In this document: one piece after another, positions 23,062 through 34,544 of the stretch | How the letters are laid out: each line of letters starts with the position of its first letter | Numbering within the stretch: position 1 is the stretch's first letter | Origin: Branchipolynoe longqiensis | Taxonomy: Eukaryota; Annelida; Polychaeta; Phyllodocida; Polynoidae | DNA: 64,000 nt | Assembly (NCBI GenBank): GCA_030323885.1 | Contig: CM059192.1 | Location: 61,001,593 to 61,065,592 of the forward strand | Direction of reading: 5' to 3' | Position numbers and translations under genes: made by a program | The notes under the pieces: model-generated | The model's input: the letters and a program-made list of their open reading frames with translations, nothing else | What the model was told of the DNA's origin: nothing | Database searches by the model: none

Positions 23062-24030
23062 AGTAACTGGTGATGAGCTCTGCTTACTATCGGGGTTGTG
23101 TCAGTTGAGTCACTTACTCTAGCTATAGTAACTGGTGATGAGCTCTGCTTACTATTGGGGTTGTGTCAGTTGAGTCACTTAATCTAGCTATAGTAATTGG
23201 TGATGAGCTCTGCTTACTATCGGGGTTGTGTCAGTTGAGTCACTTAATCTAGCTACAGTAACTGGTGATGAGCTCTGCTTACTATCGGGGTTGTGTCAGT
23301 TGAGTCACTTAATCTAGCTACAGTAACTGGTGATGAGCTCTGCTTACTATTGGGGTTGTGTCAGTTGAGTCACTTGAGTCACTTAATCTAGCTACAGTAA
23401 CTGGTGATGAGCTCTGCTTACTATCGGAGTTGTGTCAGTTGAGTCACTTACTCTAGCTATAGTAACTGGTGATGAGCTCTGCTTACTATCGGGGTTGTGT
23501 CAGTTGAGTCACTTAATCTAGCTACAGTAACTGGTGATGAGCTCTGCTTACTATCGGGGTTGTGTCAGTTGAGTCACTTAATCTAGCTACAGTAACTGGT
23601 GATGAGCTCTGCTTACTATTGGGGTTGTGTCAGTTGAGTCACTTGAGTCACTTAATCTAGCTACAGTAGCTGGTGATGAGCTCTGCTTACTATCGGAGTT
23701 GTGTCAGTTGAGTCACTTACTCTAGCTATAGTAACTGGTGATGAGCTCTGCTTACTATCGGGGTTGTGTCAGTTGAGTCACTTACTCTAGCTATAGTAAC
23801 TGGTGATGAGCTCTGCTTACTATCGGGGTTGTGTCAGTTGAGTCACTTACTCTAGCTATAGTAACTGGTGATGAGCTCTGCTTACTATCGGGGTTGTGTC
23901 AGTTGAGTCACTTAATCTAGCTACAGTAACTGGTGATGAGCTCTGCTTACTTTCGGGGTTGTGTCAGTTGAGTCACTTAATCTAGCTATAGTAACTGGTG
24001 ATGAGCTCTGCTGGGGTTGTGTCAGTTGAG
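23062..24030. repeat. 65-bp minisatellite, about 15 copies
   Basis: The unit is about 65 bp: AGTAACTGGTGATGAGCTCT then GCTTACTATCGGGGTTGTGT, then CAGTTGAGTCACTTAATCTA and GCTAC. Three positions vary together (TCGG/TTGG, AATCTA/ACTCTA, GCTACA/GCTATA). Two units carry a 10-bp 'gagtcacttg' duplication (near 23370 and 23640), 270 bp apart, which points to duplication of a four-unit block. Confidence 0.92.
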
Positions 24031-24520
24031 TGTGTCACCTGCTAGGGTGGGCAGAGTGTTGTTGTGAGTAACAATGGCTGTCAGGGCTGGCTGAATGTTG
24101 TTGGGTTGACAATGACTGTCAGAGGCTGTGTAAGCATTTGTGTTGGGTTGACAATGGTTGTCAGGGGCCGTGTAAGCATTTGTGCTGGGTTGACAATGGC
24201 TGCCAGGGGCTGGGTGAGTGTTGTTAGGGTGGCAATGGCTGACAGGAGCTGGAAGAGTGTTGTTGGGTTGACAATGGTTGTCAGGGACTGTGTGAGTGTT
24301 GATGTTAGGGTGACAATGGCTGTCAAGGGGTGTGTGAGTGTTGATGTTAGGGTGACAATGGCTGTCAGGGGATGTGTGAGTCTTGATGTTGGGGTGACAA
24401 TGGTTGTCAGGTGCTATGTGGGTGTTAAGGTGACAGTGGCTGCCGTGGGCTGGGTGAGGGTTGATGTTAGGGTAACAGTGGCTGGCTGAGTGTTGAGGTG
24501 AGTGTTGGGGTGAGTGGTGA
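24031..24520. repeat. Degenerate 42-48-bp minisatellite
   Basis: About ten units of the type 'gtgttgttgggttgacaatgg' + 'ctgtcaggggctgtgt'. It follows the 65-bp array directly and is more diverged. The 141- and 168-codon frames over it are repeat artefacts. Confidence 0.8.
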
Positions 24521-25630
24521 GGTGCCATTGCTGATTTTGTTAGAGAGCTGATCCGTGTGATGTCAGCACCAACTGCCTGCGTTCAATTTACCGGCGGCGT
24601 GTGGCCGAGTTCGCTAACTGGTTATAAGAGATGTTAAAAGATATTCATGCGACCCGGTTCTAAAATAGATATTGACCCGTGTTCGGTGGGTCGTCTTGTT
24701 CTAATTTGTCACAAGTTCTCTCTTTGAACCAGTGCCCTTCAGCTACGTTCCCTGGCTTCAGCCTGGCGACTTGTTGAAGAGTTAATGCGGGGGGGGGGGC
24801 GCGGTGACGTAATGAAGACGTGAAGAAGTGTCGACTCAAAACGTGCCGGGTGCACTGCACCCGCCCTAAATCGGGCCCGCATATTGCATAAGTGATTATG
24901 TGGCACTTTGTTATCTGACCGTCTTTGTCGGCTGTTTTGCGAGCTCGATGTTAATCCTGGTGTAGCTTAGACTCCGTCATAAAACAGCACCTGTGTAACA
25001 CTAGTGGCTGCGCTAATCAAGGGGCCTTGTTGCCGAGAGACGGGTCACGCGGTGCTGGGGTACCTGATGCCCCCCCCCCCCCTCCCGCCTTGTAGGACTG
25101 GTGTAGTAGTCACGTGGTGTGTGACCCAGCCCAGTTGTCCAGCGGTGCCTGACCCTGGCCTTCTAACGGTGTAAGTGGCGGCGGTGGTTGGGGGTTTGGT
25201 GAAGTCCGTACGGTTAGTTTGCGAACTGTTAAAGGAGGGCGGTGCGGGTTGTGTTCGGTACGTGCAGACCGGGTGACTGTGTTTGGTAATGGCAGAACGC
25301 TGTTTCCGGACGACTGCTCGCCGGTGTCGGGTCCCGCTAGTGCCCGTGTGATGGAAGAATGTATTCGCACGCCGGAGACAAGCCGGCAAGTGCGCGCAGG
25401 CACATTGTAGACATAGGGTCCGCGTATGGCCGCCTTGTTTACAACACATCACTTGTTTCCCCTTTTCCCCTTTTCCCTTTTCTTTCTAAGTGTGAACCGA
25501 CCAGGTGGCGACTGCTCAAAGTTGCTGTACTTTGACTGTTGGGTAACCTGTTATCGCTGTGTCGTTGTGTCGCAATGTTTATTCTCCCCTCACACTTTAC
25601 CGCGCTGAACTCACTTTTTCTCTCCCACAG
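24521..25630. other. Gene-free stretch upstream of an exon-like segment
   Basis: Mixed GC-rich sequence with G and C runs at 24789-24799 and 25071-25082. It ends in a pyrimidine tract at 25605-25630 that forms the splice acceptor described next. No other gene is supported. Confidence 0.4.
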
Positions 25631-25670
25631 TGCGAGTCGTTGGGAGATGCAGCCACCGTGTCTGATGAAG
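25631..25670 (+). CDS. Candidate 40-bp internal exon of an unknown host gene
   Basis: A pyrimidine-rich tract ending CTCTCCCACAG lies immediately upstream, and the segment ends AAG|GTGAGT, a near-consensus donor. The 40 bases are open in the frame that reads ESLGDAATVSDE, and the trailing single base leaves phase 1. The terminal-exon-like segment at 33691 starts with the two bases needed to complete that codon. I do not recognise the protein. The splice signals are seen directly; that it is an exon is inference, since such signals also occur by chance in 64 kb. Confidence 0.3.
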
Positions 25671-25789
25671 GTGAGTTACTCATTCGTCGGAGCTACTCAC
25701 GAGTTAACGTGAAGCCGTGCGGGTCAAACCTAACTTGTATTCAGTTCTACGTTTTTCTATGTTAAGCACGGAGACAAATATTCACCTTA

Positions 25790-25963
25790 AGCCCCAGTCA
25801 CACTACAGCTTCCAACCACTATACGACCACTTTAGCCCAAAGAACCCACAGTCACCATTGACGCTCAGATGTGGGCAACCATTGTTTTGGTCGGAAGGAG
25901 GTCACTGGTTCTTTGGTCTAAGATGGTCGCAAAGTGACCGCAAGCTGTAGTGTGACTGGGGCA
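25790..25963. mobile_element. Short palindromic MITE (GCCCCAGTCACACTAC ends)
   Basis: The ends AGCCCCAGTCACACTACAGC and (inverted) GCTGTAGTGTGACTGGGGCA pair closely over about 20 bp. The flank is TTA on the left (25787-25789) and TTC on the right. The interior repeats 'ccactatacgacc' and 'gtcgcaaagtgacc'-like blocks in inverted order. The termini resemble the larger foldbacks at 8.3, 59.1 and 62.6 kb, so it probably belongs to the same superfamily. Confidence 0.65.
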
Positions 25964-27634
25964 TTCATTACCCAGTTCAATGAAAGGACGCTGACAAGTT
26001 TTTCAATTATTTATAATGTTGGTGGTTTGTTTCACATAAAGGTTTTTATCAGCCGGTTTACAACCGGCAGTGTGAGTTGAGTGCGCATGTCGCCTGTTGA
26101 GTTGACATAAGTAGGAACCTGCGCGTTGTGTTTGTTCCATGTTTTTCCCGCCGAAGGTCATGACGCACGCTGAGCACTGCGCCTTGTTTATTAATGGCGC
26201 GTTCCGGCTGTCGCATTGAGTGAGGTTGGGCGACTACCCGTGATGCTCCGGGCCGAGTGTCTGCCGCTCGGCACCGCAGCCCGGTCTGCTGGGGATTGCT
26301 GTTTGAGTGCTTAAAATGGCCGCATTGTCGGCGACGACAGTTAGATTTACATAAAATGGCGTGTCAATTCGATTGGCATGAAAAGAGTTGTATAGAAGCA
26401 CTGTGGTATTCTATGCCTTACTTTTGAGTGAGTGTATATGCATGGGGCATCATTAGAGAATGCATTGTAGAAGCAGCTGGACCCGTCGGACATATAATAA
26501 TAATAATAATAATAAGCAGTCTTCATTAAACCCATACAATGCACAAACCCCGCACTGTGACCACACTTCACTAACAACTGAGCCATGGCGGAGCGACGCA
26601 CCCGCTCTTGTCAAACAGGAGCCTTCTTTTTAAATTTGGCATTTTCATTCGTACAATTTGCCCGTTTCCTTGGTTTCAAAGTTAGACCGTATTAGATGAG
26701 TTGTCTACGCAGTCGACATTAGTTTGTCCCCTCAATCGCCTCATGTTGCACTTCGGAACATGTAAGTCGCCCTCAGCTATTGTTGCAGTTGTTTTGTCGC
26801 TCAGAGAACCAGCATGGATGCATGGGGAAGGGTGCGTGCATTGTCTGGTGCGCAGGCGCCGTGAGGCGTGTGTAACGTGCCATCAGGGGGCGCCGTAATG
26901 AGGGCCGGCGGAGGCCGGGCAGGGACCGGGCAGGGACCGGGCAGGGGCAGGGGCAGGGGCCGGGCAGGGGCAGGGGGAGGGACGACACGCCTGACCAATT
27001 GACCGTGACGACGGCCAGCTGGTCAGCCACCCACTGCCGCCACACCTACCCGGCCCATATGGCCCGTCAGGTACCAGCCAGCGGCAGCGTTACCAACAAT
27101 CTACGGGTAGCTGTTTGTCACACGCCCAGGTTGTGTTGGTACTACGGGACCACCGCCGGACCTAGTTACCCCCGCAGCAGTCTCTGAGACAGGGCCGCTG
27201 AACAACCAATTAGAAAAAACATGGTGAAAGGCTGGTAAATGACATGAGCGCATAACTTCTTAATCAAAGAAGCAAAATATATTCTTCAATTACTTCTGCA
27301 TATTTACCTGCTACTATTGATTTGAATATCATAAAACATGTACTTTAAGAGTCAAATCGAGAGGTGGTCGCCATCTTGTCTTTTTGCATTCTCCACCTTT
27401 CACTAACTCTGTGCTAGTGTAGATAGAGACTGCAGACTGGAACTACCACCCCTTCCTGTTAATTCATACTGAAGCAGTTTTCGCTCAGATTTAAGCACGC
27501 TTGCCATTCACCCCTATCCTAGGTAGGGGCGGATCTTTTATCTGCACTGACTATGTTCAATTCAGCCCAGTCCCGCTGCCATCGTGTTTGTTCTATGCAA
27601 AGGTGCTACGAGTCTTGTATGGATACAGTCTATA
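25964..27634. other. Gene-free stretch with two simple repeats
   Basis: A (TAA)n run lies at about 26489-26515 and a GGGCAGGG/GGGACC minisatellite at about 26905-26985. The GC-rich patch at 26820-27180 has CpGs, but I see no supportable gene. Confidence 0.45.
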
Positions 27635-28157
27635 GCCGTGTTCACACACAACTTTAGGCCGAACTAGATAAGGCGAACTAGATGAGGCGAACTAGTGTTG
27701 TGTCCACACACGGCGCATGAGCAAGTCCATACTAACCAGCGCCAGTTTCGGTTAGTCGATGTCGGCACGAGAGAGTGTGGGTTCGACCTAGATCTGTTTC
27801 GACTGAATCGTATTGTTTTGGAACGGTCAAAACTTCTGCTGGGCAGTGAAACCCTAAAAATAAATTATGAAAAAAAATTCTGTGCACCTCTAGCCGGTTC
27901 ATAGACCAAATTATATTATATAGTGTGACTTGCTTAATCCACTTCAAGTAAACCGCTACCGTCCACACAAGCAAGGTGGGCCGACTTAAGCTACTTCGGT
28001 TCATCTGAACTACCTCGCGATGTGGTTTACTTGAAGCAAACTAGATGAGGCGAACTAGCCCTAATTCGCTTCAGGGTCGCGTCCACACGGCGAATGTGAG
28101 CCGAACTAGACAAGGCGAATTAGTTGAGGCGACTTAACTCCCATGTGTGAACAAGGC
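27635..28157. mobile_element. Foldback MITE (GCCGTGTTCACAC ends)
   Basis: GCCGTGTTCACACACAAC at the left is mirrored at the right by GTGTGAACAAGGC. Subterminal 'gcgaactagatgaggcgaactag' motifs recur in several copies on the left (27668-27700) and the right (28035-28060, 28090-28135). Flanks are ATA on the left and TTA on the right. No transposase is present. The resemblance to PIF/Harbinger-type MITEs is inference from the ends and flank size. Confidence 0.6.
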
Positions 28158-30134
28158 TTATGTCCAGTGCTGGCAATGGCTGCCTCATGGCTGGAATTTG
28201 TCACCTATACTTCTATTTGATAGGGTCGCCCAGTATCCAGTCTGAGACCACATGTCTTACCTTTGTCTCGACACATTGTGATGTCAAAGCTATTGTCTTT
28301 ACTAAGCATGTATGGTGTGGAAGGGAACAGCTGATGCGAATCTAAATAGTATAGGAGGGCGCAACATCCGGGTACTTGGCGCATTGCGCCCTAGCAACTA
28401 TTTGAGGCGGTGAAAACAATGGCAGTCACAGCATTGATGCGAATCTAAATAAATCAAAAAGCACAAATCTATTCACTGCTGTGATCTAATTCTGTTATAT
28501 AGAACCATAAATTTCACTCGAGAGTTGAAATAATGTTATTTAGGTATATAACTTACTCAATAAGTGAAATTTGGCATTATTGCGAATGTAAATCAAACAA
28601 AATGCTGGTTTGTTTTCACCACGTCAACCGGAAGTGACGTGAACGCGCGCAGTCCTATGCGTGAACCATGAGAAAGTCATGACAGCGACTGCTATTGGAA
28701 ACCTGTGTCCACAGTCTGGGCGTTCATATAGCCATGGTGAGGTTCGGACATTGACACCCGCCCAGTGCAGTGCACTGTAGTTCCTGCCTGCCCCGCACGC
28801 CGCCCTTTGACTCGTGGCGCCGCCTGGCGGCACGCTGGGACACGGCGCACCACGCTGTCCGGGGTTTGTTTGTGGCGCACTGTCTCCCTTTCATCTCCTC
28901 CAATCATACACTGCCAGTCCGCTGGTACCCGGGGCGCGCTCTACCAACAGGCTCCCGACCCATCCCGCCCCACACTCGTTCACGTCCTGGAGCCAGGTAG
29001 CAAGCTTGGCGCAGACAACTGTGGACGTGATGTATATAATTAGGACATGCATCCTCAAATGATGGCCTTCCTATTGCTTTGAGGATGTCCATCTGATACC
29101 AGTTGACTGCCTTACCCCTCCACCAACCTTCCAAATGTTAGCACTCTCAGACCGTCTCCCACTCAGTCTGCCAGCACTGCCGAACAACAACTCAGCCTTC
29201 CAGCTGCATGGCAATATTCACAACTTGCACTTTAATTAGAATCAAGATACAGCAACATTTTGTAATAATTAAAACCAAAGCTTTTTAAGTGTGCCCCTCT
29301 CCCTCCCCTCCCTCCCCTCCCTCCCCTCCCCTCCCCTCCCCTCCCCCCCTCCCCCCCCCCCCCCCCTCCTCCCCCCTTCCCTCCCCTCCTCCTACTCCCC
29401 CCCCTCCCCCTACTCCCCCTCCTCCCCCCTCCCCCTCCTCCCCCCCCCCCCACCACCCAGCTCTCAGCGCCATGTGCCTCGTATTGAGTGCCCCTTGAAC
29501 CGCTTGTCTTTGGTGCTTTTCACGGTGACGTGGAAAAGTCAATACAAGCCGGTTCTACGCGCTTCAAAACCACTCCACCTCACAACTGTCTCTTTGACAA
29601 CAGACGCAAAAATCACTTTTACTTTCAACAACATGCACTCCATATCTACCAGTGTCGTGGTCTGGTTTACTTTGTATTGTGCAGCACGAGAAGTTCGACA
29701 ATTGAAAACTCTTAAATTGCGTGACTTTGTGAGTGGTTTTATGCACCAGCAGCATGCTTAGTGTTGACATTGCGCTCACTGGTTAGAATAGAAGGAAGGT
29801 GTTTACCATCTGTGGTTTAAATTGACTTTGTTAGCAGTTGTTGATCATTTAATGTTATTTTTGTCGTGGTTGTCAAGTAGGTGGGTTTATACTGTGTCTG
29901 GGTCTCTCTGGAGACTTTGCAGCAAGTTAGTAATAACAAGGATGGTCGAAAACAGCAGCTGTCGAATTACAAGTGGCATGCTTTAGTTTTGTTAGACCTG
30001 TTGTTATAAGACAGCTATATGGACCTGCTGTATTAACTTAGTATATAATGTTGTTTTTGTTATTTAATGTACTTCATGCTATTTAATGTAGTTGTTAACT
30101 TGATATATAATATAGTTGGTGTTATAAAACACTT
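28158..30134. other. Gene-free stretch with a C-rich tract
   Basis: A 17-bp direct repeat (TGATGCGAATCTAAATA) occurs near 28332 and 28435. 28450-28610 resembles the repeat unit inside the foldback at 34.5-35.5 kb ('caaatctattcan.gctgt', 'aataagtgaaattt'). 28780-28990 is CpG-rich. 29290-29455 is an almost pure C/T tract that explains the Pro- and Gly-rich frames. I see no supportable gene. Confidence 0.45.
29290..29455. repeat. Polypyrimidine tract (CCCCTCC)n
   Basis: About 165 bases of nearly pure C and T on the + strand with a C run at about 29350-29366. Such tracts can form triplex or i-motif structures; no function is visible. Confidence 0.9.
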
Positions 30135-30135
30135 A

Positions 30136-30446
30136 TTAAAAAAGTTGCACAGTCCGATGGTTTAGAGTTTCTGCTATTACCTGAGAATTGTTTTATGTTG
30201 AACGATGTAAGCTGCCATACTTTAGTTTGAAATAACTTGTTATTATGAATAGTAACCTTTGTAGTGAAAACATGCCAAGTTAATTTTGGAATGCACGTAG
30301 AAAGTCTGGCATATGCTTCTCTTAAAATAACTTTAGTGTTTAAGTGTACCACTGTCTAAGTTGGCTCTGTAGAATCTAATTTAAATAAATGTTTTTGTTT
30401 ATAAAAGTTTATGCTTTTGTCGGACTCTGCAGCTTTCGCTTAGTAT
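30136..30446 (-). mobile_element. MITE (TTAA / ATAGTCCGATG family), inverted diverged copy
   Basis: The left edge TTAAAAAAGTTGCACAGTCCGATGG corresponds to the reverse complement of the family's right end. The right edge 'gtcggactctgcagcttt' corresponds to its left end. The interior 'catgccaagttaattttgga' matches the inverted family body. The right TTAA is lost. Confidence 0.5.
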
Positions 30447-31739
30447 ATAATCTAGTTGGTGCTACACAAAGTTCTGTTAGCTTAGTATATAAAGTAGTTG
30501 ATGCTACACACAGTTGTTAACTGGGAATGTAACGTAGTTGGACTGTGGTAAGGGTGGCGGTGTGTGGTGGATACATGGTGGGTGTGAAGGGATGCTACGT
30601 CCGCCTGTGGTGTGGTGGGGGTGGGAGTGGGGGGGGGGGGCGGTTGCAGCACGCGCTCATTGTGGCCGCACACACACATGGGCTGCACAATGCGCCTTAC
30701 AGCCCGCCCCGAGACGGTTACAACGCCGAGGTTACTGCGGCGGCTTGGTTCCGGCGCCATGCTTACATTGTGGTGGGCGGCGCCCCGTGCTCCCCGGGTG
30801 CGCCGCCCTGTGGCTGATCTACAAAGCGTGGTGTGAACGCGCCCTGCGCCTTGTGGAGCAGCTCGGCCAGCTCCGTGCCCACGTTCAGGCCCGCTGCCTG
30901 GTGGTGGGTTTGGATACAGTTAGCGCCCGTTAAGTAAGCGCCTTTTCGGGCGCCTCTGTGCTCCACGGTGCCATTGTGCCGCTGCCCTCTGAGCCCCGGC
31001 GTCCCGCGGCCACCAGGCGGCGGCTCGGCGCCTTTTCAGTGGCTCATGTCCGGGGCATGACCCGCCCATCCGGCACCACTGAGGCGCCGCCGCCATTGTG
31101 CCGTCCCCGCGCCTCCCCCGGCCCGGCCGGCTTCTCCACGGGGCCGCGCCGCGCCCACCCGTCCATTCACCCGCTGTCTTAGGACAGAGTCCCACGCCCT
31201 CCCAACTAGATACTCAATTGAACACTGCTAAGTGTAATCATAAAAGTACGACCGAGTTTACTGGGGGTCTTCATGCTTGACATAGCTCGTCATATTCGTA
31301 CTGCGTGGCGACTGTCTTTGACACTGCTCAGCCCGCCTGCCGTTTCCCCACTGCCCACCCGTTGTCGGGTATTACCCGGCCTTTGTATGCCTCCATGGCG
31401 CGCTTTGTCCGCCACGAGTCGGCTTGAGCATCACAAAGTAATCTTCCGGCCGACCAGTTCCGCCCCCACCCCCAAACACTGCACCATCCTCCCCTGCTCG
31501 TCTCCTGCATTCTCCCACTTCATCTCCAGCACCTCGCCGCTTCTTCCCATCCCCTCCAATTTCTTTCCAGCCCCCAGCCCCTCCACAGCCCTACTTCAGC
31601 CCCTCTCAGGTTTCTCTCAGGCTCTACTCTAGCCCCTGTCAGGCCCCCACCCGAACTCGTCCCAGCTTCTTTCCTAAACCCCTACTGCAGCTTCTTACCA
31701 GTGCGACTCCTCCAGCTTTCTCTCCAACCCCACCACCCC
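30447..31739. other. CpG-rich segment, no supported gene
   Basis: 30640-31190 is strongly GC- and CpG-rich, with local palindromes such as GGCGCCTTTTCGGGCGCC (30938-30955). This could be an unmethylated promoter region or decayed GC-rich repeat. The frames there have no recognisable domains. 31300-31740 is C-rich and leads into the 22-bp array. Confidence 0.4.
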
Positions 31740-32335
31740 AACCTCTCCACCATCCCATATCTCCAGCACCACTATCCCATATCCTCAGGACCACCATCCC
31801 ATATATCCAGGACCACCATCCCATATCTCCAGCACCACCGTCCCATGTCTCCATCACCACCGTCCCAGGTCTCCATCACCACCGTCCCAGGTCTCCATCA
31901 CCACCATCCCATGTCTCCAGCACCACCGTCCCATGTCTCCAGCACCACTGTCCCATGTCTCCAGCACCACCATCCCATGTCTCCAGCACCACTGCCCCAT
32001 GTCTCCAGCACCACCGTCCCATGTCTCCAGCACCACCGTCCCATGTCTCCAGCACCACCGTCCCATGTCTCCAGCACCACCGTCCCGTCTCCAGCACCAC
32101 CATCCCACGTCTCCAGCACCACCACTCCACCCTCTCTCCATCTATCCCATCTCTCCAGCACCACTGTCCCACGTCTCCAGCACCACCACTCCACCCTCTC
32201 TCCATCCATCCCATCTCTCCAGCACCACTGTCCCAGGTCTCAAGAACCACCACTCCACCCTCTCTCCATCCATCCCATCTCTCCAGCCCCACCTTTCCAT
32301 ATCTCCAGCACCACCACTCCACACTCTCCAGACTT
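31740..32335. repeat. 22-bp minisatellite (CCCATGTCTCCAGCACCACCGT)
   Basis: About 25 copies of a 22-bp unit near CATGTCTCCAGCACCACCGT-CC. Some units are expanded by 'ccactccaccctctctccat' blocks (32110-32290) to give a longer higher-order unit. Since 22 is not a multiple of three the array is open in several frames, so the long frames on both strands are artefacts. Confidence 0.9.
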
Positions 32336-32419
32336 GACTGGACGTGGCGGTGGCCGAATCCGTAAGAGTGCTGACTTCCCATGCAGAAGGTTGCAGTTCC
32401 AACAAGTGATTTTTATCAT

Positions 32420-32640
32420 TTATACTCGTAGCTAGTACCTAGCTTGGCACTCGGCGTTAATAGAAATGGGCATGGACTGGTTAGCTCAGTATCAAGATAA
32501 TGACTGAGATATCAGGTCATAGTGCCAGTGGCATACTCTCCTGGTGGGGCAGCACTATAGTCGCTATGAATCTGCACTGTCACAAGTCGGTTCTTGTTCT
32601 GATATGACCTTAGATGTTACTAGGGCTTAAACCCCAATTA
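32420..32640 (+). mobile_element. SINE, 5'-truncated copy
   Basis: It starts within the 'cttggcactcggcgttaatag' block and continues through 'ggcatggactggttagctcagtatcaagataatg' and 'ggggcagcactatag' to 'ctgatatgaccttagatgttactagggcttaaa'. The tRNA-like head is missing. Confidence 0.65.
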
Positions 32641-33101
32641 ACTCCAGCTTCACCATCCTAGCCTATTTCACACCTCTCCGTTCCAGTGCAGCGTGGGGCC
32701 CCTTTCTCCTTAACCCCAGTGTTTGTAGGCTGAGTGGACATGTTTTCTCCAGCAGGGACCCTACCCTGCCTCTCCCTGACAACTGCTGGGACCCTACCCT
32801 GCCCCTCCCTGACAACTCCAGCTGGGACCCTCCACTCTCGCCTATGACCTTAACTGGTAGTTTTGTATTTAAATAGACGTACCCATATCATGCCAGGCAG
32901 TATGAGGCAATAGTGGTGACAGCTAACTATCTAACTATCATTTACATGTACATACTGAATATGCCATCACAGGAATGCTACAGAAATAATTACGGAAGCG
33001 TTGTTTGCAGTGTGTGTGGCGCGTCGGGGGGGGGGGGGGGGGGTGACGGGCTGTCCACCAATTACAAATTGGGGTGGGGGGGGGGGGGGGTCGTGCATCA
33101 C
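32641..33101. other. Gene-free stretch with poly-G runs
   Basis: No gene is visible. There are poly-G runs at about 33026-33042 and 33073-33090. The 'gggaccctaccctgcc' motif occurs twice near 32755-32805. Confidence 0.5.
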
Positions 33102-33625
33102 CAATGCGCCAAGGAGGAATAGATATATACAGTATATGTTCCCCTTGCATTTATACTCGTATAATTCGTTATACATCACATATATATATATATATATTCC
33201 ACCATCCTATATCTCCTCCCGTGTTGGTAGACCATGGGATCGTGTGGTTGAGTCAAACCAATGACTTAAAAATTGATACATGTTGCTTCCTAGCCAGGCG
33301 CTCGGCATTATTAGGATATGGCAAGGACTGGTTGGCTCAGTGTCAGGATAATGTGACTGAGTGGGATATCAGGTCATGGTGCTGGGAGCCTGGTATCCCA
33401 GTGGGGCAGCACTATAAAGTCCCCATGAGTGCGCACTGTCACAAGTCGGTACCCGTCCTGATATGACCTTCAATGTTGCTAGGACGTAAAACAAACAAAC
33501 AAATCCCATATCTCCAGCTGGGGGGAGGGGGCACTCCACCAATGCGCCACAGTGGAATAGATATATATAAAGTATGTTCCCCTTGCATTTATACTCGTAT
33601 AATGCGTTATGCATCACATATATAA
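33102..33625. repeat. Direct repeat of ~80 bp flanking a SINE
   Basis: The block 'caatgcgcca..ggaatagatatata..gtatgttccccttgcatttatactcgtataat.cgttat.catcacatatata' occurs at about 33102-33190 and again at about 33540-33625. The SINE at 33222-33506 lies between the copies, flanked by 'c[c]tatatctcc' and 'cccatatctcc'. This is compatible with a target duplication of about 10 bp within one repeat unit. Confidence 0.65.
33222..33506 (+). mobile_element. tRNA-derived SINE copy with AAC-rich tail
   Basis: It runs from 'gttggtagaccatgggatcgtgtggttgagtcaaaccaatgac' through 'cgcttggcatt'-type and 'ggctcagtgtcaggataatgtgactgag' blocks and 'agtggggcagcactataaagtcc' to 'cctgatatgacc..aatgttgctaggacgtaaaac', then (AAAC)n. 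It is one of the least diverged copies. Confidence 0.75.
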
Positions 33626-33690
33626 TGTAACCCTCAGTATTTGGTGAGCACGGTTTGCTGACATCTCCCGTCTCTTCCTCTTTTCCACAG

Positions 33691-33719
33691 TTGACAAATG
33701 GCATTACGTGAAGCTGTGA
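33691..33719 (+). CDS. Candidate terminal coding exon of an unknown host gene
   Basis: The upstream sequence 'ctgacatctcccgtctcttcctcttttccacag' combines a branch-site-like CTGAC, a long pyrimidine tract and CAG. After two bases (TT) the frame reads DKWHYVKL and then TGA. The phase (2 bases carried in) matches the 1-base overhang of the exon-like segment at 25631-25670. Sequence after the stop looks like 3' UTR with stops in all frames, but I find no clear AATAAA nearby. I do not recognise the protein. The exon call is inference. Confidence 0.3.
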
Positions 33720-34541
33720 GGAGCCTCATGCCGAGCACCAGCGACCTGTGACGTCACCGATACCTACTGATAACATCTGCACCCACCGTGCTCGCAGGAC
33801 CTTGCAACCTCGACTCCAAGTTGCCTGTCTATTTCAGGTTTTGACCCTGCTATTAACGCTTAGAATTAATCTATAAAGCAATATGCCCGATTAGTGCTGA
33901 CGACACGTCGCTGCCTGTAGTTTGTTTAATGGAACGAAGCATTGAAAGAGCTGTTCGAGCAGCAGTAGGAGACTAGTAGAAGTGTACACTGTGCTGGTAT
34001 GTGCAGGTAGGCTGGTAGTGGGTGCCGGGCTCTTCGCACCGTAAATTAAGGAGCTCTGATCAAATCATGTTCTATTCTAATTAACCCTAGTTATATGTAA
34101 AGTGCTTACTGTCTCTGTGTAAATTACACTAGTGTAAGTAAAGTGTTGACGGCGGTCTGTGCGTTCTGCCTGACCTTTTCAAGTAATTTCCCAAGCCACT
34201 ATTTCAGTGTTTGCTTTTCGGTCCCTTGTCTAGAAATGTTATGCTGAATGTTGAATATTGTGATTTGTATGGCGATAGTGAGATTAGTTGAGGTGTGTTG
34301 TTGTATTAACAACCTGATAATACTGATAAGCATTGCCTTAGTGGTTGAATGGACCAATCATCTCGTGGCGACCAGAAGGCAGACCTTCACAACACAGGGC
34401 CATGTGCGTGTGTGCACCTTAATGAAACAGCTGACGGAGGTGGTGGGCACTAGCTGCCGACAGTTGTCAGTAGCCTACTGTGTGTTAGTGTGTGCCCATC
34501 TTAGTGCAGCGCCGTAACCAGTTTCGTAGACCTTACACGAC
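33720..34541. other. Gene-free stretch (possible 3' UTR, then unassigned)
   Basis: If the candidate terminal exon is real, the first part is its 3' UTR. Otherwise I see nothing: composition is mixed and there are no recognisable repeats. Confidence 0.35.
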
Positions 34542-34544
34542 CAG

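Noticed and set aside
24022..24528. 168-codon minus frame rich in SHCHPN repeats, resembling a repetitive secreted or zinc-binding protein
   Set aside because: It coincides with a degenerate 42-48-bp minisatellite, and the + strand is equally open.
29232..29761. Pro-rich and Gly-rich frames on the two strands
   Set aside because: They cover a polypyrimidine tract; no coding evidence outside it.
30538..30933. 131-codon + frame in a CpG-rich segment
   Set aside because: Open frames are common by chance in such GC-rich DNA. No domain or conserved motif is visible.
31701..32435. Pro/Ser/His-rich frame of 244 codons and its minus-strand Trp/Gly/Glu-rich shadows
   Set aside because: Generated by the 22-bp minisatellite, which is open in several frames.
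33026..33090. Gly/Pro-rich frames around poly-G runs
   Set aside because: Caused by two G homopolymers next to a SINE.
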